This document shows positions 1 through 9,014 of a stretch of DNA of 64,000 bases, piece by piece. Position 1 is the stretch's first letter. Every line of letters starts with the position of its first letter. Made by a program: the position numbers and the translations under genes. Source of the DNA: Altibacter sp. HG106 (lineage in GTDB: Bacteria; Bacteroidota; Bacteroidia; Flavobacteriales; Flavobacteriaceae); NCBI RefSeq assembly GCF_028561755.1, contig NZ_JAQQTD010000008.1, forward strand, positions 30,863-94,862, given 5' to 3'. A model generated the notes under the pieces. The model had not been told where the DNA came from. It saw only the letters and a list, made by a program, of their open reading frames with translations, and made no database searches.

Positions 1-706
1 TATACGCGAACCCTTGGTTTTCTTCCCCCATTAGGTTTTCCACTGGGATCTTTACATTATCAAAGGCAATTTCACCGGTGTCGCTAGCGCGCCATCCTAG
101 CTTATCTAATTTTGTCGACGTAATTCCGTCGGCCTCCCGATCTACTACAAAAATGCTGATGCCTTTATTGCCGAGCTCGGGCTTGGTTTTCGCCGCCACG
201 ATCAGATAGTCGCTGTAAACTCCGTTGGTGATAAACGTCTTGGAGCCATTCAAAATATAATGATCTCCTTCCTTCACAGCCGTAGAACGCATGCCGCTTA
301 CATCGCTACCGCCAAAGGGCTCGGTAATGCACAAACACCCAATCATCTCTCCAGAGATACTCGGACTCAAATATTTTTTCTTTTGTTTCTCATTACCTTC
401 CTTATTCAAATGTGTCATTGCCAGATACGCGTGTGCCCACATGGCGGCTGCGAAGCCTCCACTATTGATTTTTTGAAGTTCTTCTAAGAAGATCACCATG
501 TAAAAGATATCCAAATCTAGTCCTCCATAGGTTTCAGGATATGAAATTCCGAAGTAGCCCATCTCCCCCATCTTTTTCCAAACGGAACGATCGATAGTTC
601 CGGTTTCTTCCCAGGTTTCAATATGGGGCACTACTTCTTTCTTTAAGAAATCTTGAAAACTCTTTCTGAAAAATTCGTGCTCTTCGGTAAAATAAGTACT
701 ATTCAT
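1..706 (-). CDS. acyl-CoA dehydrogenase, N-terminal part (runs off the window)
   Basis: The frame from an ATG at 706 down to base 1 is open, giving about 235 residues without a stop; the C-terminus lies outside the window. The translation begins MNSTYFTEEHEFFRKSFQDF and contains the acyl-CoA dehydrogenase family features: an N-terminal helical domain, the segment CLCITEPFGGSDVSGM (FAD/substrate-contact region, TEPxxGSD) and the mid-domain stretch YILNGSKTFITNG. The family oxidises acyl-CoA thioesters to enoyl-CoA using FAD and passes electrons to electron-transfer flavoprotein. Chain-length specificity and the catalytic Glu cannot be judged because the C-terminal domain is missing. Confidence 0.93.
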   Translation of the reverse strand, partial: MNSTYFTEEHEFFRKSFQDFLKKEVVPHIETWEETGTIDRSVWKKMGEMGYFGISYPETYGGLDLDIFYMVIFLEELQKINSGGFAAAMWAHAYLAMTHLNKEGNEKQKKKYLSPSISGEMIGCLCITEPFGGSDVSGMRSTAVKEGDHYILNGSKTFITNGVYSDYLIVAAKTKPELGNKGISIFVVDREADGITSTKLDKLGWRASDTGEIAFDNVKIPVENLMGEENQGFAY

Positions 707-742
707 AGCTATTCTTTGGGATTATGTCGTCGCTGCGGACGA

Positions 743-1612
743 TTATTCAACAGACAAATATAATTGAAATACCCTTAATTGTCGGGCGGTCAAGCCTTCA
801 ATTTTATCCAACTCGGATAGGTCGCTAATCTCCTCACGCAGCTTACGGAACTCCCATACCGTTTTGGCCGTTTCAAACGAAATACCTGGTAAGGTGGCAA
901 GGTCGGAAGCAGAAGCTGTATTGATATTTATCTTCGGAAGGGGTTTGGGGTCTTTCACCGTAAAACGCCTCAACACGTTGTTCACAACAGTATCATTCAA
1001 TCCCCAGACCAGATACAATTGCCGCTCATCCGAAAATCCGCCAAGGCGTTCGCGAAATTCAATAATTCGTTTGCTAAAGGCAGGACCTATTCCGTACACT
1101 TCTTGTAACTGTGCTGTCGTCGCGCTGTTCAGGTCCAAACGTTGATGTACCGGAATTTCAGTAGTATGATATTTTTTTACGGAAGTACGCCGCCGTTGGT
1201 TTACCCATTCAGGAAACTTGAAATAAGGTCGCAAAGTTTCTAGCAATGAGTCGGAAACTCCTGTCACCATCTGGAAATCGGATGCCGAATGAATCCATTT
1301 ATCTTGCTTTCGGAACGCTTGCAGCCGATCCCAGGCTTCTGGTGACACGCCTAACACATACGCCCGGTAATCGGTCATGAAGTTCGGGTTGAACGGATAG
1401 ATTTTTGGCGCCTTCTCTTTCTGTGCGACCCAACGTAGTGAATCTAATTCCTGTAGGGCTCGTTGTATTTCCGGCGACTCCGTTGTTAGAATGGGTTCCG
1501 ACTCAAAGGAAGCGAAGGCCAGAAAGACCATGAGTCCTATTAGGAGTACCACCAAAAACAACATCCCACGCTGCTGTCCTCTGGGGAGCAGCATGTGGGA
1601 TGAAGGTTTCAT
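743..1612 (-). CDS. membrane-anchored helix-hairpin-helix (ComEA-like) protein
   Basis: A 289-residue protein with one N-terminal membrane segment (about residues 17-35) followed by three helix-hairpin-helix-like units: about residues 70-135 (AYVLGVSPEAW), 155-215 (LDLNSATTAQLQEVYGIGPAFSKRI) and 225-285 (ININTASASDLATLPGI). The last two show the classic LNTA-x-LxxLPGIG form that binds the DNA backbone without sequence specificity. In ComEA this fold captures DNA for natural transformation. Single-pass anchored multi-HhH proteins of this size are common in Flavobacteriaceae and are usually called helix-hairpin-helix domain-containing proteins; the uptake role is inference. It ends 37 bases beyond the start of the acyl-CoA dehydrogenase and begins 14 bases after the symporter stop. 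Confidence 0.85.
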   Translation of the reverse strand: MKPSSHMLLPRGQQRGMLFLVVLLIGLMVFLAFASFESEPILTTESPEIQRALQELDSLRWVAQKEKAPKIYPFNPNFMTDYRAYVLGVSPEAWDRLQAFRKQDKWIHSASDFQMVTGVSDSLLETLRPYFKFPEWVNQRRRTSVKKYHTTEIPVHQRLDLNSATTAQLQEVYGIGPAFSKRIIEFRERLGGFSDERQLYLVWGLNDTVVNNVLRRFTVKDPKPLPKININTASASDLATLPGISFETAKTVWEFRKLREEISDLSELDKIEGLTARQLRVFQLYLSVE

Positions 1613-1626
1613 ATGTTTATCTTGTT

Positions 1627-3252
1627 TTAGAGGTGTTTGTTGACATCGTCGGCGCCATCGCTAATCGCATCGGCTTTCTTCCGGATGGCATTCATATACT
1701 TGTTCAATTCCTTTCGCACGATAGGCGTCAATAGAATTACCCCGATAATATTAGGAACTACCATCGCAAATATCATAGCGTCCGAGAAGTCAATTACAGA
1801 TCCTAAACTAATGGATGCACCGATGATCACAAAAATCAGGAACAATACTTTGTACACCATATCGGTCACTCGTCCACGACCAAAAAGGTATTTCCATCCC
1901 TGCATTCCGTAGTAAGACCAGGATATCATGGTGGAGAAGGCAAACAGGATTACCGCTACGGTCAAAATAATAGAGAAATGTGGAATCACCGTATCGAATG
2001 CCGAGGCTGTAATTTCAACACCTTCGGTTATCGGGGTTCCGTATTCTAAGAACCCTGCGTCGTAATTGGTAATGATGATGACCAGCGCCGTCATCGTACA
2101 AATAACAACGGTATCTACAAACGGTTCAAGCAAGGCAACAATTCCTTCGGAAGCAGGGTATTTGGTACGCACTGCAGAGTGTGCAATAGCCGCCGATCCA
2201 ACTCCGGCTTCGTTGGAGAAGGCTCCCCTACGAATACCTTGAATCATCACGCCAATAAGTCCCCCCGCAATTCCAAGTCCGGAAAACGCACCTTCAAAGA
2301 TCAATCCAAAGGCGTCATCGATAGCCGTATAGTTGGCACCTAAAATGATAAGCGCTGCCAACACGTAGATTCCCGCCATGAAGGGTACAATCTTTTCAGT
2401 AACCGAAGCAATACGCTTAATTCCTCCAATGATAACAACAGCTACAAGTACGGCCATCACAATTCCGAAGTACATCCCCGCATTGTCGTTTTGAAAGTCG
2501 AATAATTCTACAAACTGGGCAGCCGCCTGATTGGCCTGGAACATATTTCCACCACCAAACGACCCTCCTATCACGAAGATAGCAAAGAGTATCGCGAGCA
2601 CTTTCCCTAGTCCGCCTGCACCTTTTTCTCCCAATCCTTTTTTCAAATAGTACATAGGTCCGCCATACACCGTTCCATCTTCACCTACATCGCGATATTT
2701 AACCCCGAGTGTACATTCTGCGAACTTCGAAGCCATTCCCAAAAGTCCCGCAACGATCATCCAGAAGGTTGCTCCCGGGCCTCCAATAGACAAGGCCACC
2801 GCCACTCCGGCAATATTCCCTAACCCAACGGTAGCCGATAAGGCTGCCGTGAGCGCCTGAAAGTGGGATACTTCACCATCGGCGCTATCATCGCGAATGG
2901 TTTCAATAATATTTTCCCCTTCGTTGGGGGTTTGATCTCCGTAGAGCGTATCTACACCGTGTTTTTCAATGTCTTCATATTTTCCCTGAACCACCTTAAT
3001 AGCCGTCAAAAACCCGGTAAAGTTGATCAGCTTAAAGTAAATGGTAAAGTATAGCGCACCTCCTATGAGAACGATAAGTACCCATGGAATTTGAAACTCT
3101 TCAGAAAAAGGAATTTCATAAAAGATCGCCTCTACGAACCAACCGGTGTAATCGCTAAAAACGGCGTCAATTTTTTCTGAGGTAGAAACCTCTTGTGCAA
3201 ATGTCAGTAAGGGAGAAAGTAATGCTACAAGTGAGAGAAGAAATTTCTTCAT
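1627..3252 (-). CDS. alanine/sodium symporter, AGCS family
   Basis: A 541-residue polytopic membrane protein with a hydrophobic N-terminal signal-like segment and about ten or eleven further transmembrane helices. The AGCS signature regions are visible: ALTAALSATVGLGNIAGVA (residues about 131-149), GPGATFWM, the block GGPMYYLKKGLG, and GAFSNEAGVGSAAIAH (about 345-360). The family imports alanine or glycine with Na+ or H+. An insertion of about 40 polar residues (YEDIEKHGVDTLYGDQTPNE onward) after the second hydrophobic segment is longer than in AlsT/DagA of Firmicutes and is known from Bacteroidota members. Probably co-transcribed with the HhH gene 14 bases downstream. The substrate is inferred from family membership. 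Confidence 0.92.
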   Translation of the reverse strand: MKKFLLSLVALLSPLLTFAQEVSTSEKIDAVFSDYTGWFVEAIFYEIPFSEEFQIPWVLIVLIGGALYFTIYFKLINFTGFLTAIKVVQGKYEDIEKHGVDTLYGDQTPNEGENIIETIRDDSADGEVSHFQALTAALSATVGLGNIAGVAVALSIGGPGATFWMIVAGLLGMASKFAECTLGVKYRDVGEDGTVYGGPMYYLKKGLGEKGAGGLGKVLAILFAIFVIGGSFGGGNMFQANQAAAQFVELFDFQNDNAGMYFGIVMAVLVAVVIIGGIKRIASVTEKIVPFMAGIYVLAALIILGANYTAIDDAFGLIFEGAFSGLGIAGGLIGVMIQGIRRGAFSNEAGVGSAAIAHSAVRTKYPASEGIVALLEPFVDTVVICTMTALVIIITNYDAGFLEYGTPITEGVEITASAFDTVIPHFSIILTVAVILFAFSTMISWSYYGMQGWKYLFGRGRVTDMVYKVLFLIFVIIGASISLGSVIDFSDAMIFAMVVPNIIGVILLTPIVRKELNKYMNAIRKKADAISDGADDVNKHL

Positions 3253-3348
3253 AGAATGTTTCAGTTTTGGAATTGGTTATCAAGGAAGGCAAGATGCAAA
3301 AAATAGTGGGCGTTTTCAAATTTTACCCGTTAAAAATTTAACATTTTG

Positions 3349-4362
3349 TTAAACATTGTATTGCATCTTCAAATTCTTTATTTGATTGGGACGTCCAATT
3401 AAAATAAGCTTCGAATCCTTTCGAACTATCAACGACGGCTCGGGATTAACTATATAATTTCCATCAGGTGATTTATACCCGATAATAGAACATCCGGTTT
3501 TTTTGCGAACATCCAAATCTTGAATCGCCATCTCCTTTCCGTGCGGGCACATTTTTTCAAAGGGTATTTGTTCTACATTGATACTGTCCTGCACGCCGGA
3601 TACCGAAAGATTGTCTAAGAATTCCACCAGGTCGGGCGTAACGACTAAGTTAGCCATATGGTCTCCCCCAATTTTATCGGGCAAGATCACATTATCGGCT
3701 CCAGCCAGTTTCAGCTTTTGAAAACTGGTATCTTCCGTGGCCCGGCTAATGATCTTTAGTTTTGGATTGATTTGTCGTGCCGAAAGCACAATAAAAAGGT
3801 TATCGGCATCGCTGGGAAGCGCACAAATAAGGGAGTCTGCACGTTCGATACCGGCTTCCTTTAAGACGTCGTCTTCGATGGCGTTCCCTACCACAAAGAG
3901 TAAATCGTTATCGTCATCGCTGCGATCGGCCAAATCTTCGTCCATTTCGATGATTACGAAGTCCTTTTTGTAATCCTGAAGTTTTTGAACGGCTTGTTTA
4001 CCATTGCGTCCATAGCCACATACCACTACATGCTGGCGTAAGGAATCGATCTTTTCTTTCACTTTTTTGCGTTTAAAGTTTCCAATTTCATTTTTGCTCA
4101 AGACGTATTCTGTAATAACCTTGATGGCGTAACCCACAATAAAGATACTCGTTATGATCAAAATAGAGGTAAAGATCTTATCGGCGGTGCTTAAGGGCTG
4201 TACTTCCTTAAATCCAACGGTGGTCACCGTTATGATGGTCATGTAAATAGCATCGATCCACGAATATCCAGACAGCCATTTGAAGCCCATGGATCCCGCC
4301 AAAAAGACCAGTAACAATAGCGCAATGGCGCCCGTAATGCGTGATCGAAAGATTCGTTTCAT
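3349..4362 (-). CDS. two-TM potassium channel with RCK (TrkA-N/TrkA-C) domains
   Basis: A 337-residue protein. Residues 9-30 form TM1, 36-55 the pore helix and filter, and 62-85 TM2. A Rossmann RCK domain follows with the nucleotide motif VVVCGYGRNGKQAV (about 111-124), then an acidic strand end (FVIIEMDED) and a C-terminal TrkA-C domain (about 250-337). The architecture is that of MthK/GsuK-type ligand-gated K+ channels. The filter reads TVGFKE (residues 48-53) instead of TVGYGD, so the second filter glycine is replaced by lysine. The start overlaps the stop of the upstream PspC gene by 4 bases (ATGA), indicating translational coupling. Confidence 0.88.
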   Translation of the reverse strand: MKRIFRSRITGAIALLLLVFLAGSMGFKWLSGYSWIDAIYMTIITVTTVGFKEVQPLSTADKIFTSILIITSIFIVGYAIKVITEYVLSKNEIGNFKRKKVKEKIDSLRQHVVVCGYGRNGKQAVQKLQDYKKDFVIIEMDEDLADRSDDDNDLLFVVGNAIEDDVLKEAGIERADSLICALPSDADNLFIVLSARQINPKLKIISRATEDTSFQKLKLAGADNVILPDKIGGDHMANLVVTPDLVEFLDNLSVSGVQDSINVEQIPFEKMCPHGKEMAIQDLDVRKKTGCSIIGYKSPDGNYIVNPEPSLIVRKDSKLILIGRPNQIKNLKMQYNV

Positions 4363-4580
4363 AGATCAAAAACCGAAGTTCGTTTGGTGTAGATAAGATC
4401 TTTTAAACGCAGCCAAAAGGCCAAGGTAAGATACACCGCGAAACCCACACCTAGCGTTGCAAAAGAAACATAAATAAAAAACAGACGAACATTCTTCGCG
4501 CGCATCCCCAGACGTTCTGCGAGGCGAGAACACACGTAATAGCCGCGTTTTTCCCAATAATGCCGAATGCGATATACCAT
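4359..4580 (-). CDS. PspC-domain small membrane protein
   Basis: A protein of about 73 residues (an in-frame ATG nine bases upstream at 4589 is also possible). It contains a PspC-like module: a basic amphipathic N-terminus (RGYYVCSRLAERLGMRAKNVRLFFIYVSF) followed by one transmembrane segment (about residues 30-52). PspC domains sense or respond to envelope stress in proteobacteria. In Bacteroidota short stand-alone copies often accompany membrane-protein genes. The gene lies 28 bases after the DUF2851 gene and overlaps the K+ channel gene by 4 bases, so all three are probably one transcript. The function here is inferred. Confidence 0.75.
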   Translation of the reverse strand: MVYRIRHYWEKRGYYVCSRLAERLGMRAKNVRLFFIYVSFATLGVGFAVYLTLAFWLRLKDLIYTKRTSVFDL

Positions 4581-4607
4581 GGTAAGCATACTGCAAAGTA
4601 CTATTTT

Positions 4608-5885
4608 TTATGCAGTAATCAATGCGTTTCCTACCGCACAGTCCAGACATCTTTTTTTATCGCAATAGCGCGTTTTTAATTGTAGTAGCGCCTGACTTTC
4701 AACAGCGGTTCCGGCCTTCTTCCGAAGCTGCGCAAAGCGCTGTACCACACTATTTTTTTCGGGGGAAAGCTCTTCAAGAAATGAGAGGAGCGCGTCTCCC
4801 GCTTCATTCCCAAAACGTTGTTGATAACAGAACCGCAGGGGGGCTATCGTATTGATCAATAGTAAGGAACGGAAGGATATGGACGTCACCTTTTTCCGAG
4901 GCTTGGACGACGTTCCAAATTGATAGTGTGTATCCCAATATTCACTTGCTGTCGCAAGCAGAAGTTTTATGGCTTCGGAAGGAGTTGTTGCCTCCATAAG
5001 TTCAGCAAACAGCCTGCCTTTTCGAGTGTATAAATCGGCTAATTGGGCCAATCGAAGAGTTGGAAAATTGGCCGGGCGCAATCGAAAGAATTGAGGAGTA
5101 ATAATCCCTTCCGAAGTGATTCTGAATTTTCGTTTTTGGTAGGTATACGCTTCCGACAGCGCGACTACATAAGGATCTTCGGAAGGCAACGCTAATAATC
5201 CCGACTGCCCAAAAAATAACGCCTCTAATTCAAAAGAAGAAACCGCACATTTCTGAAGCACCGAAAAAGGTATCGACCTTGCGATGGATTGAAAGGCAGC
5301 GCCATTTAAATTTAACCCGAAGTTGGCGCACAGCATTTGAAACAACACCGCTTCCCAGTGGTTGTGATGTGTTTTGAGCTGTGCTTCGATGCGCTTGGAT
5401 TTTTCTTCCATTCGCTCCAGGAATAATCGTTCTAACCATGCTTTCCAGCGTACAGATGCCACGGTGGGTAACATTTCTTCACAGGGAATCCAACGACGTG
5501 GCTCCTCCAATAAATCGAGGTATTTTCTTAGGATGGAGGGGTTAACAAAATCAGTGAGCACTACCGTAGGGATCACCGAATTGTCTTCACGAAAAATTTC
5601 GACATCATGCTCCCATACCACATGCAATATGACAGTGTCGTAAGCGGCATCTTGTTGGTGTTGATGCTGGTACCAATACGAGCTTTTCACGTGAATTTCT
5701 ACGGTGCCAGCCCACAGCGTCTCACCCAAGCGGAGGTGCGCGTTGAAAAAATCGGGGCCGGCCTGCTGATTGTGAATTCCGGGATAGATCACTTGCAGCG
5801 AAATTCCTTCTGAAGTACACAACCGGGACGTTTCAAATTTTTGGTATTTCCATAAAAAATGAAGGAACTCTTCTGGTATTCTCAT
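4608..5885 (-). CDS. DUF2851 family protein
   Basis: About 425 residues, with the start placed at MRIPEEFLHFLWKYQKF, which matches the usual beginning of the family; a longer frame reaches 5918. Conserved-looking blocks are VIYPGIHNQQAGPDFFNAHL (about 35-54), VEIHVKSSYWYQHQHQQD (about 63-80) and a C-terminal metal-binding-like cysteine motif CDKKRCLDCAVG. DUF2851 is almost confined to Bacteroidota and has no established biochemical role. It sits between the DUF202 gene and the PspC/K+ channel genes on the same strand, so it may share their transcript. Confidence 0.85.
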   Translation of the reverse strand: MRIPEEFLHFLWKYQKFETSRLCTSEGISLQVIYPGIHNQQAGPDFFNAHLRLGETLWAGTVEIHVKSSYWYQHQHQQDAAYDTVILHVVWEHDVEIFREDNSVIPTVVLTDFVNPSILRKYLDLLEEPRRWIPCEEMLPTVASVRWKAWLERLFLERMEEKSKRIEAQLKTHHNHWEAVLFQMLCANFGLNLNGAAFQSIARSIPFSVLQKCAVSSFELEALFFGQSGLLALPSEDPYVVALSEAYTYQKRKFRITSEGIITPQFFRLRPANFPTLRLAQLADLYTRKGRLFAELMEATTPSEAIKLLLATASEYWDTHYQFGTSSKPRKKVTSISFRSLLLINTIAPLRFCYQQRFGNEAGDALLSFLEELSPEKNSVVQRFAQLRKKAGTAVESQALLQLKTRYCDKKRCLDCAVGNALITA

Positions 5886-5923
5886 AGGTTCGAAACGGGG
5901 AGTCGTTTCACGAAACAAGTAAC

Positions 5924-6274
5924 CTAAACCGATTCACCGGATCCCGAAGGGTCTTCTGTAATAGTATCGGTAAACAAAATACGATTCCACTTATGCAAGC
6001 GGCGTGACAGCGACACGTAGCGAACAATTCCAACCATAAGAAATATCACACACACTACTAAGGCCACATATCCCAACCACTGAATTTGCTTAAATTCCTC
6101 TAATTGCAATAACGCCAATCCCCCCAAAAGTAAATATAAGGAAGCTCGAATATAGGCCAAAAGAGTACGTTCATTGGCAAGTTTGGTACGTTCTAAAGCC
6201 AAGATCTCACGCGTATTTACCGGCACCGGTTTGGTGCGCAAATACTTAAAGAGTTTTTTCGCTTGACGTTTCAT
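5924..6274 (-). CDS. DUF202 (YidH-type) membrane protein
   Basis: A 116-residue protein with a basic N-terminus, the DUF202 signature LALERTKLANERTLLAYIRASLYLL (residues about 25-49) and two transmembrane helices (about 44-60 and 70-88). The C-terminal tail is rich in Ser, Gly and Glu. DUF202 proteins are small inner-membrane proteins of unknown function. A terminator lies directly upstream (6287-6311), so this gene probably heads a separate transcript that continues into the DUF2851, PspC and channel genes. Confidence 0.85.
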   Translation of the reverse strand: MKRQAKKLFKYLRTKPVPVNTREILALERTKLANERTLLAYIRASLYLLLGGLALLQLEEFKQIQWLGYVALVVCVIFLMVGIVRYVSLSRRLHKWNRILFTDTITEDPSGSGESV

Positions 6275-6286
6275 TCATTTAAAAGT

Positions 6287-6311
6287 ACAAAAAATCCCGC
6301 CGAGGCGGGAT
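6287..6311 (-). terminator. Rho-independent terminator of the cystathionine beta-synthase gene
   Basis: Perfect 8-bp stem ATCCCGCC/GGCGGGAT with a 2-base loop at 6294-6311. Read on the minus strand it is followed by a run of T (A-run 6289-6294 on the plus strand). It sits 10 bases after the CBS gene stop. Confidence 0.85.
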
Positions 6312-6320
6312 GCTATTTTT

Positions 6321-7679
6321 TTAAAGTGAACTGATGATATCGTGTTTTGTGATAATATGATATTTGTCATCCCCTAAATGCACCAAGACCGCATTGTTTT
6401 CTTTGTGGATCAATTTGCTCACCTCTTCAATGGAGGTGGATTTTTCCACAATAGGAAACGGCTCATGCATTACTTCTTTGATGGGAAGGTCTGCAACATT
6501 CTTATCGGCTAAATAGCGTCGTAGCAAATCGGTTTCGTCCAACGCTCCAACGATACCATTAGTATCTTCCACAGGAATTTGAGAGATCTTATATTTCTTC
6601 ATCCGCTCGATGGCATGGGAAACTAATTCACCAACCTTCACCGTAACAAGTGGTTTGTCTTTATGATTGTTGATCAAATCTTCGGCATGTACAACCTTGT
6701 CTTCAATAAATCCGCGCTCTCGCATCCAGTCGTCGTTGAACATCTTCCCGACGTATCGACTTCCATGATCATGAAATAAAACCACCACCACATCGTCTTC
6801 AGAAAAATGCTCCTTTAATTGTAACACACCTTTGATGGCCGCTCCGGCGGAATTCCCTAAGAACATTCCTTCTTCTTTGGAGAGCTTTTGTGTGTAGATG
6901 GCCGCATCTTTATCGGTTACTTTCGTAAATCCATCAATAATATCGAAATTTACATTGGCCGGTAGGATGTCTTCGCCAATTCCTTCAGTGATGTACGAAT
7001 AGATTTCGTTCTCATCAAACTCACCAGTTTCGTGGTATTTTTTAAAAACACTTCCATAGGTATCGACACCCCAAACCTTTACGTTCGGGTTTTGTTCTTT
7101 TAAATACTTCCCTACGCCGCTGATGGTACCTCCGGTACCTACTCCCACTACAAAATGGGTGACTTTTCCTTCGGTCTGCTTCCAGATCTCGGGACCGGTA
7201 CTTTCGTAATGCGCCTTGGTATTGCTAGGGTTGTCATACTGGTTCACGTACCAGCTGTTGGGTGTTTCTTCGGCTAGTCGTTTGGACACCGAGTAATACG
7301 AACGCGGATCATCCGGTTCTACATCGGTTGGGCACACCACCACTTTACTTCCCACAGCTCGAAGGATGTCCATTTTTTCCTTACTTTGCTTATCGCTCAT
7401 CACGCACACCAATTTGTATCCTTTTACGATCGCTGCGAGCGCGAGACCCATTCCGGTATTTCCAGAGGTCCCTTCAATAATGGTACCCCCAGGTTTTAGT
7501 CGGCCATCCGCTTCTGCATCTTCGATCATTTGCAGCGCCATTCGGTCTTTCACCGAATTTCCGGGATTAAAGGTTTCGTATTTAGCCAACACCAAACAAG
7601 GTAATTCTTTGGTAAGGGCATTCATTTTCACCAAAGGAGTATTTCCTATGGTTCCTAAGATATTTTCAGCGTATTCCAT
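6321..7679 (-). CDS. cystathionine beta-synthase (PLP enzyme with tandem CBS domains)
   Basis: About 452 residues from the ATG of MEYAENILGTIGNTPLVKM; this start is chosen because the longer frame to 7700 would run into the predicted promoter -7 element. The catalytic part (about 1-325) is a fold-type II PLP enzyme with the Schiff-base lysine in FNPGNSVKDRM, the phosphate-contacting loop GTSGNTGMGLA and GVGTGGTISGVG. Two CBS modules follow (about 340-452), as in eukaryotic cystathionine beta-synthase; plain cysteine synthases lack them. The expected reaction is serine plus homocysteine to cystathionine (transsulfuration), with possible O-acetylserine sulfhydrylase activity. Monocistronic: own promoter at 7698-7728 and terminator at 6287-6311. 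Confidence 0.9.
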   Translation of the reverse strand: MEYAENILGTIGNTPLVKMNALTKELPCLVLAKYETFNPGNSVKDRMALQMIEDAEADGRLKPGGTIIEGTSGNTGMGLALAAIVKGYKLVCVMSDKQSKEKMDILRAVGSKVVVCPTDVEPDDPRSYYSVSKRLAEETPNSWYVNQYDNPSNTKAHYESTGPEIWKQTEGKVTHFVVGVGTGGTISGVGKYLKEQNPNVKVWGVDTYGSVFKKYHETGEFDENEIYSYITEGIGEDILPANVNFDIIDGFTKVTDKDAAIYTQKLSKEEGMFLGNSAGAAIKGVLQLKEHFSEDDVVVVLFHDHGSRYVGKMFNDDWMRERGFIEDKVVHAEDLINNHKDKPLVTVKVGELVSHAIERMKKYKISQIPVEDTNGIVGALDETDLLRRYLADKNVADLPIKEVMHEPFPIVEKSTSIEEVSKLIHKENNAVLVHLGDDKYHIITKHDIISSL

Positions 7680-7697
7680 TCTGTAAATTTGCGGGCG

Positions 7698-7728
7698 CAA
7701 AGATACCGCTATTTCCTATGGTCTGCAA
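7698..7728 (-). promoter_or_regulatory. Bacteroidota-type promoter of the cystathionine beta-synthase gene
   Basis: On the minus strand, TATCTTTG (7705-7698) matches the -7 consensus TAnnTTTG exactly, and TTG (7728-7726) lies 20 bases upstream in the -33 position. The start codon is 18 bases beyond the -7 element, implying a short untranslated leader. Confidence 0.75.
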
Positions 7729-7768
7729 GTTCAAGAAGTGCAATTAACCTTTCCGTAGAGCGATCAAC

Positions 7769-9004
7769 CTACTCGAAACGAATGGCTTTCACAGGAGATA
7801 TTTTTGAAATGATAAACGAGGGTATCAGCAACATCAGCAAGCACAACACGAAGGTGCCCGCATTGAGCAGCAAGACATAACTCACATCCAAATAAACCGG
7901 AGCTTCGGTTACGTAATAAGTATCAGGATCGAGCGGAAAGAACTTTCCGTATTTCTGAAGAAGTAATAAACCGATACCAATTACATTTCCCCAGAACAGC
8001 CCAACTCCAATAAGATACATGGCATTGTACAAAAACACTTTCCGAATACTCCAGTCGGAACTGCCCAAAGCCTTTAAGATTCCGATCATTTGAGTACGTT
8101 CCAAGATAAGGACTAACAAGGCGGTGATCATGTTGATTCCTGCCACCAGAATCATTATACCGATAATGAGCGCGATGTTGAAGTCGAAAAGATCGAGCCA
8201 TTCAAAAATCGAATAGTATTTATCCCGGATGGTTTGCATATCGAGGTCGCTTCCCGTCTCGTTATATACCTTCATACCAATTTCGCCCACGCGGTCAAAA
8301 TCATCCACCAGCAATTCGAAGGCCCCAATTTGGTCATCCTCCCATCGGTTCAACAATTGAATATGCCGCAAGTCTCCAATCACAAATTGCTCATCAAATT
8401 CTTGGAATCCGCTGCTATAGATCCCTACAATATCAAAGCCACGACTGCGTATCTTATTCGAAGATTCTTCATCAAAAAAATGCGTTGTTATGCGATCTCC
8501 CAATTGCAGTTGAAGTCGGTTTGCCAGATAAGACGACAGTAATACCTCGTTCGAAATCGCTCCGGAATAGTCCGGCAGCGTTCCTTCCACCAAAAAGTCT
8601 TCAAAAGCATCCCAGTGATAGTCTGTGGCCACTCCTTTCAAGACAATGCCTTCGAAGTCGGTTTCTGTTCTGATGACGCCTCCTTTAAGTGCCATCACCT
8701 GAATGTGTGTTACTTCCGGTACGGCGGTGAAGTCGGGATAAAAATCTTGCTCCCTGGAAATCGGAATTTGCGAATCGTTCGAAAAATTGGTGTCGTAATT
8801 TGAAATGATGATGTCTCCTTGAAAGGCCGAAACCTTTTCCCGAATCTTTTTTTGTAAGCCCACTCCCGTCGCTATAGAAATCAGCATCATAATCAACCCT
8901 AACGCAATTGCGACGATCGCAATTTTTATAATTGGGGCTGAAACGCTACTTTTATATTCCTTGGCTGCAATGATGCGCCGGGCGATAAAATATTCGAAAT
9001 TCAC
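7769..9004 (-). CDS. ABC transporter permease, LolC/LolE (FtsX-like) family
   Basis: The frame is open from 9064, but the family N-terminus (NFEYFIARRIIAAKEYKSS) fits a GTG start at 9004, giving 411 residues. Topology is that of lipoprotein-releasing permeases: TM1 at about residues 25-50, a periplasmic domain of about 220 residues (starting VGLQKKIREKVSAFQGDIII), then three C-terminal helices with the FtsX segment ILERTQMIGILKALGSSDWSIRKVF. By homology it is the membrane part of the system that extracts lipoproteins from the inner membrane for transfer to LolA. No ATPase gene is adjacent. The GTG lies only 10 bases from the divergent namZ start. Confidence 0.87.
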   Translation of the reverse strand: MNFEYFIARRIIAAKEYKSSVSAPIIKIAIVAIALGLIMMLISIATGVGLQKKIREKVSAFQGDIIISNYDTNFSNDSQIPISREQDFYPDFTAVPEVTHIQVMALKGGVIRTETDFEGIVLKGVATDYHWDAFEDFLVEGTLPDYSGAISNEVLLSSYLANRLQLQLGDRITTHFFDEESSNKIRSRGFDIVGIYSSGFQEFDEQFVIGDLRHIQLLNRWEDDQIGAFELLVDDFDRVGEIGMKVYNETGSDLDMQTIRDKYYSIFEWLDLFDFNIALIIGIMILVAGINMITALLVLILERTQMIGILKALGSSDWSIRKVFLYNAMYLIGVGLFWGNVIGIGLLLLQKYGKFFPLDPDTYYVTEAPVYLDVSYVLLLNAGTFVLCLLMLLIPSFIISKISPVKAIRFE

Positions 9005-9014
9005 TAGGCTGTTT

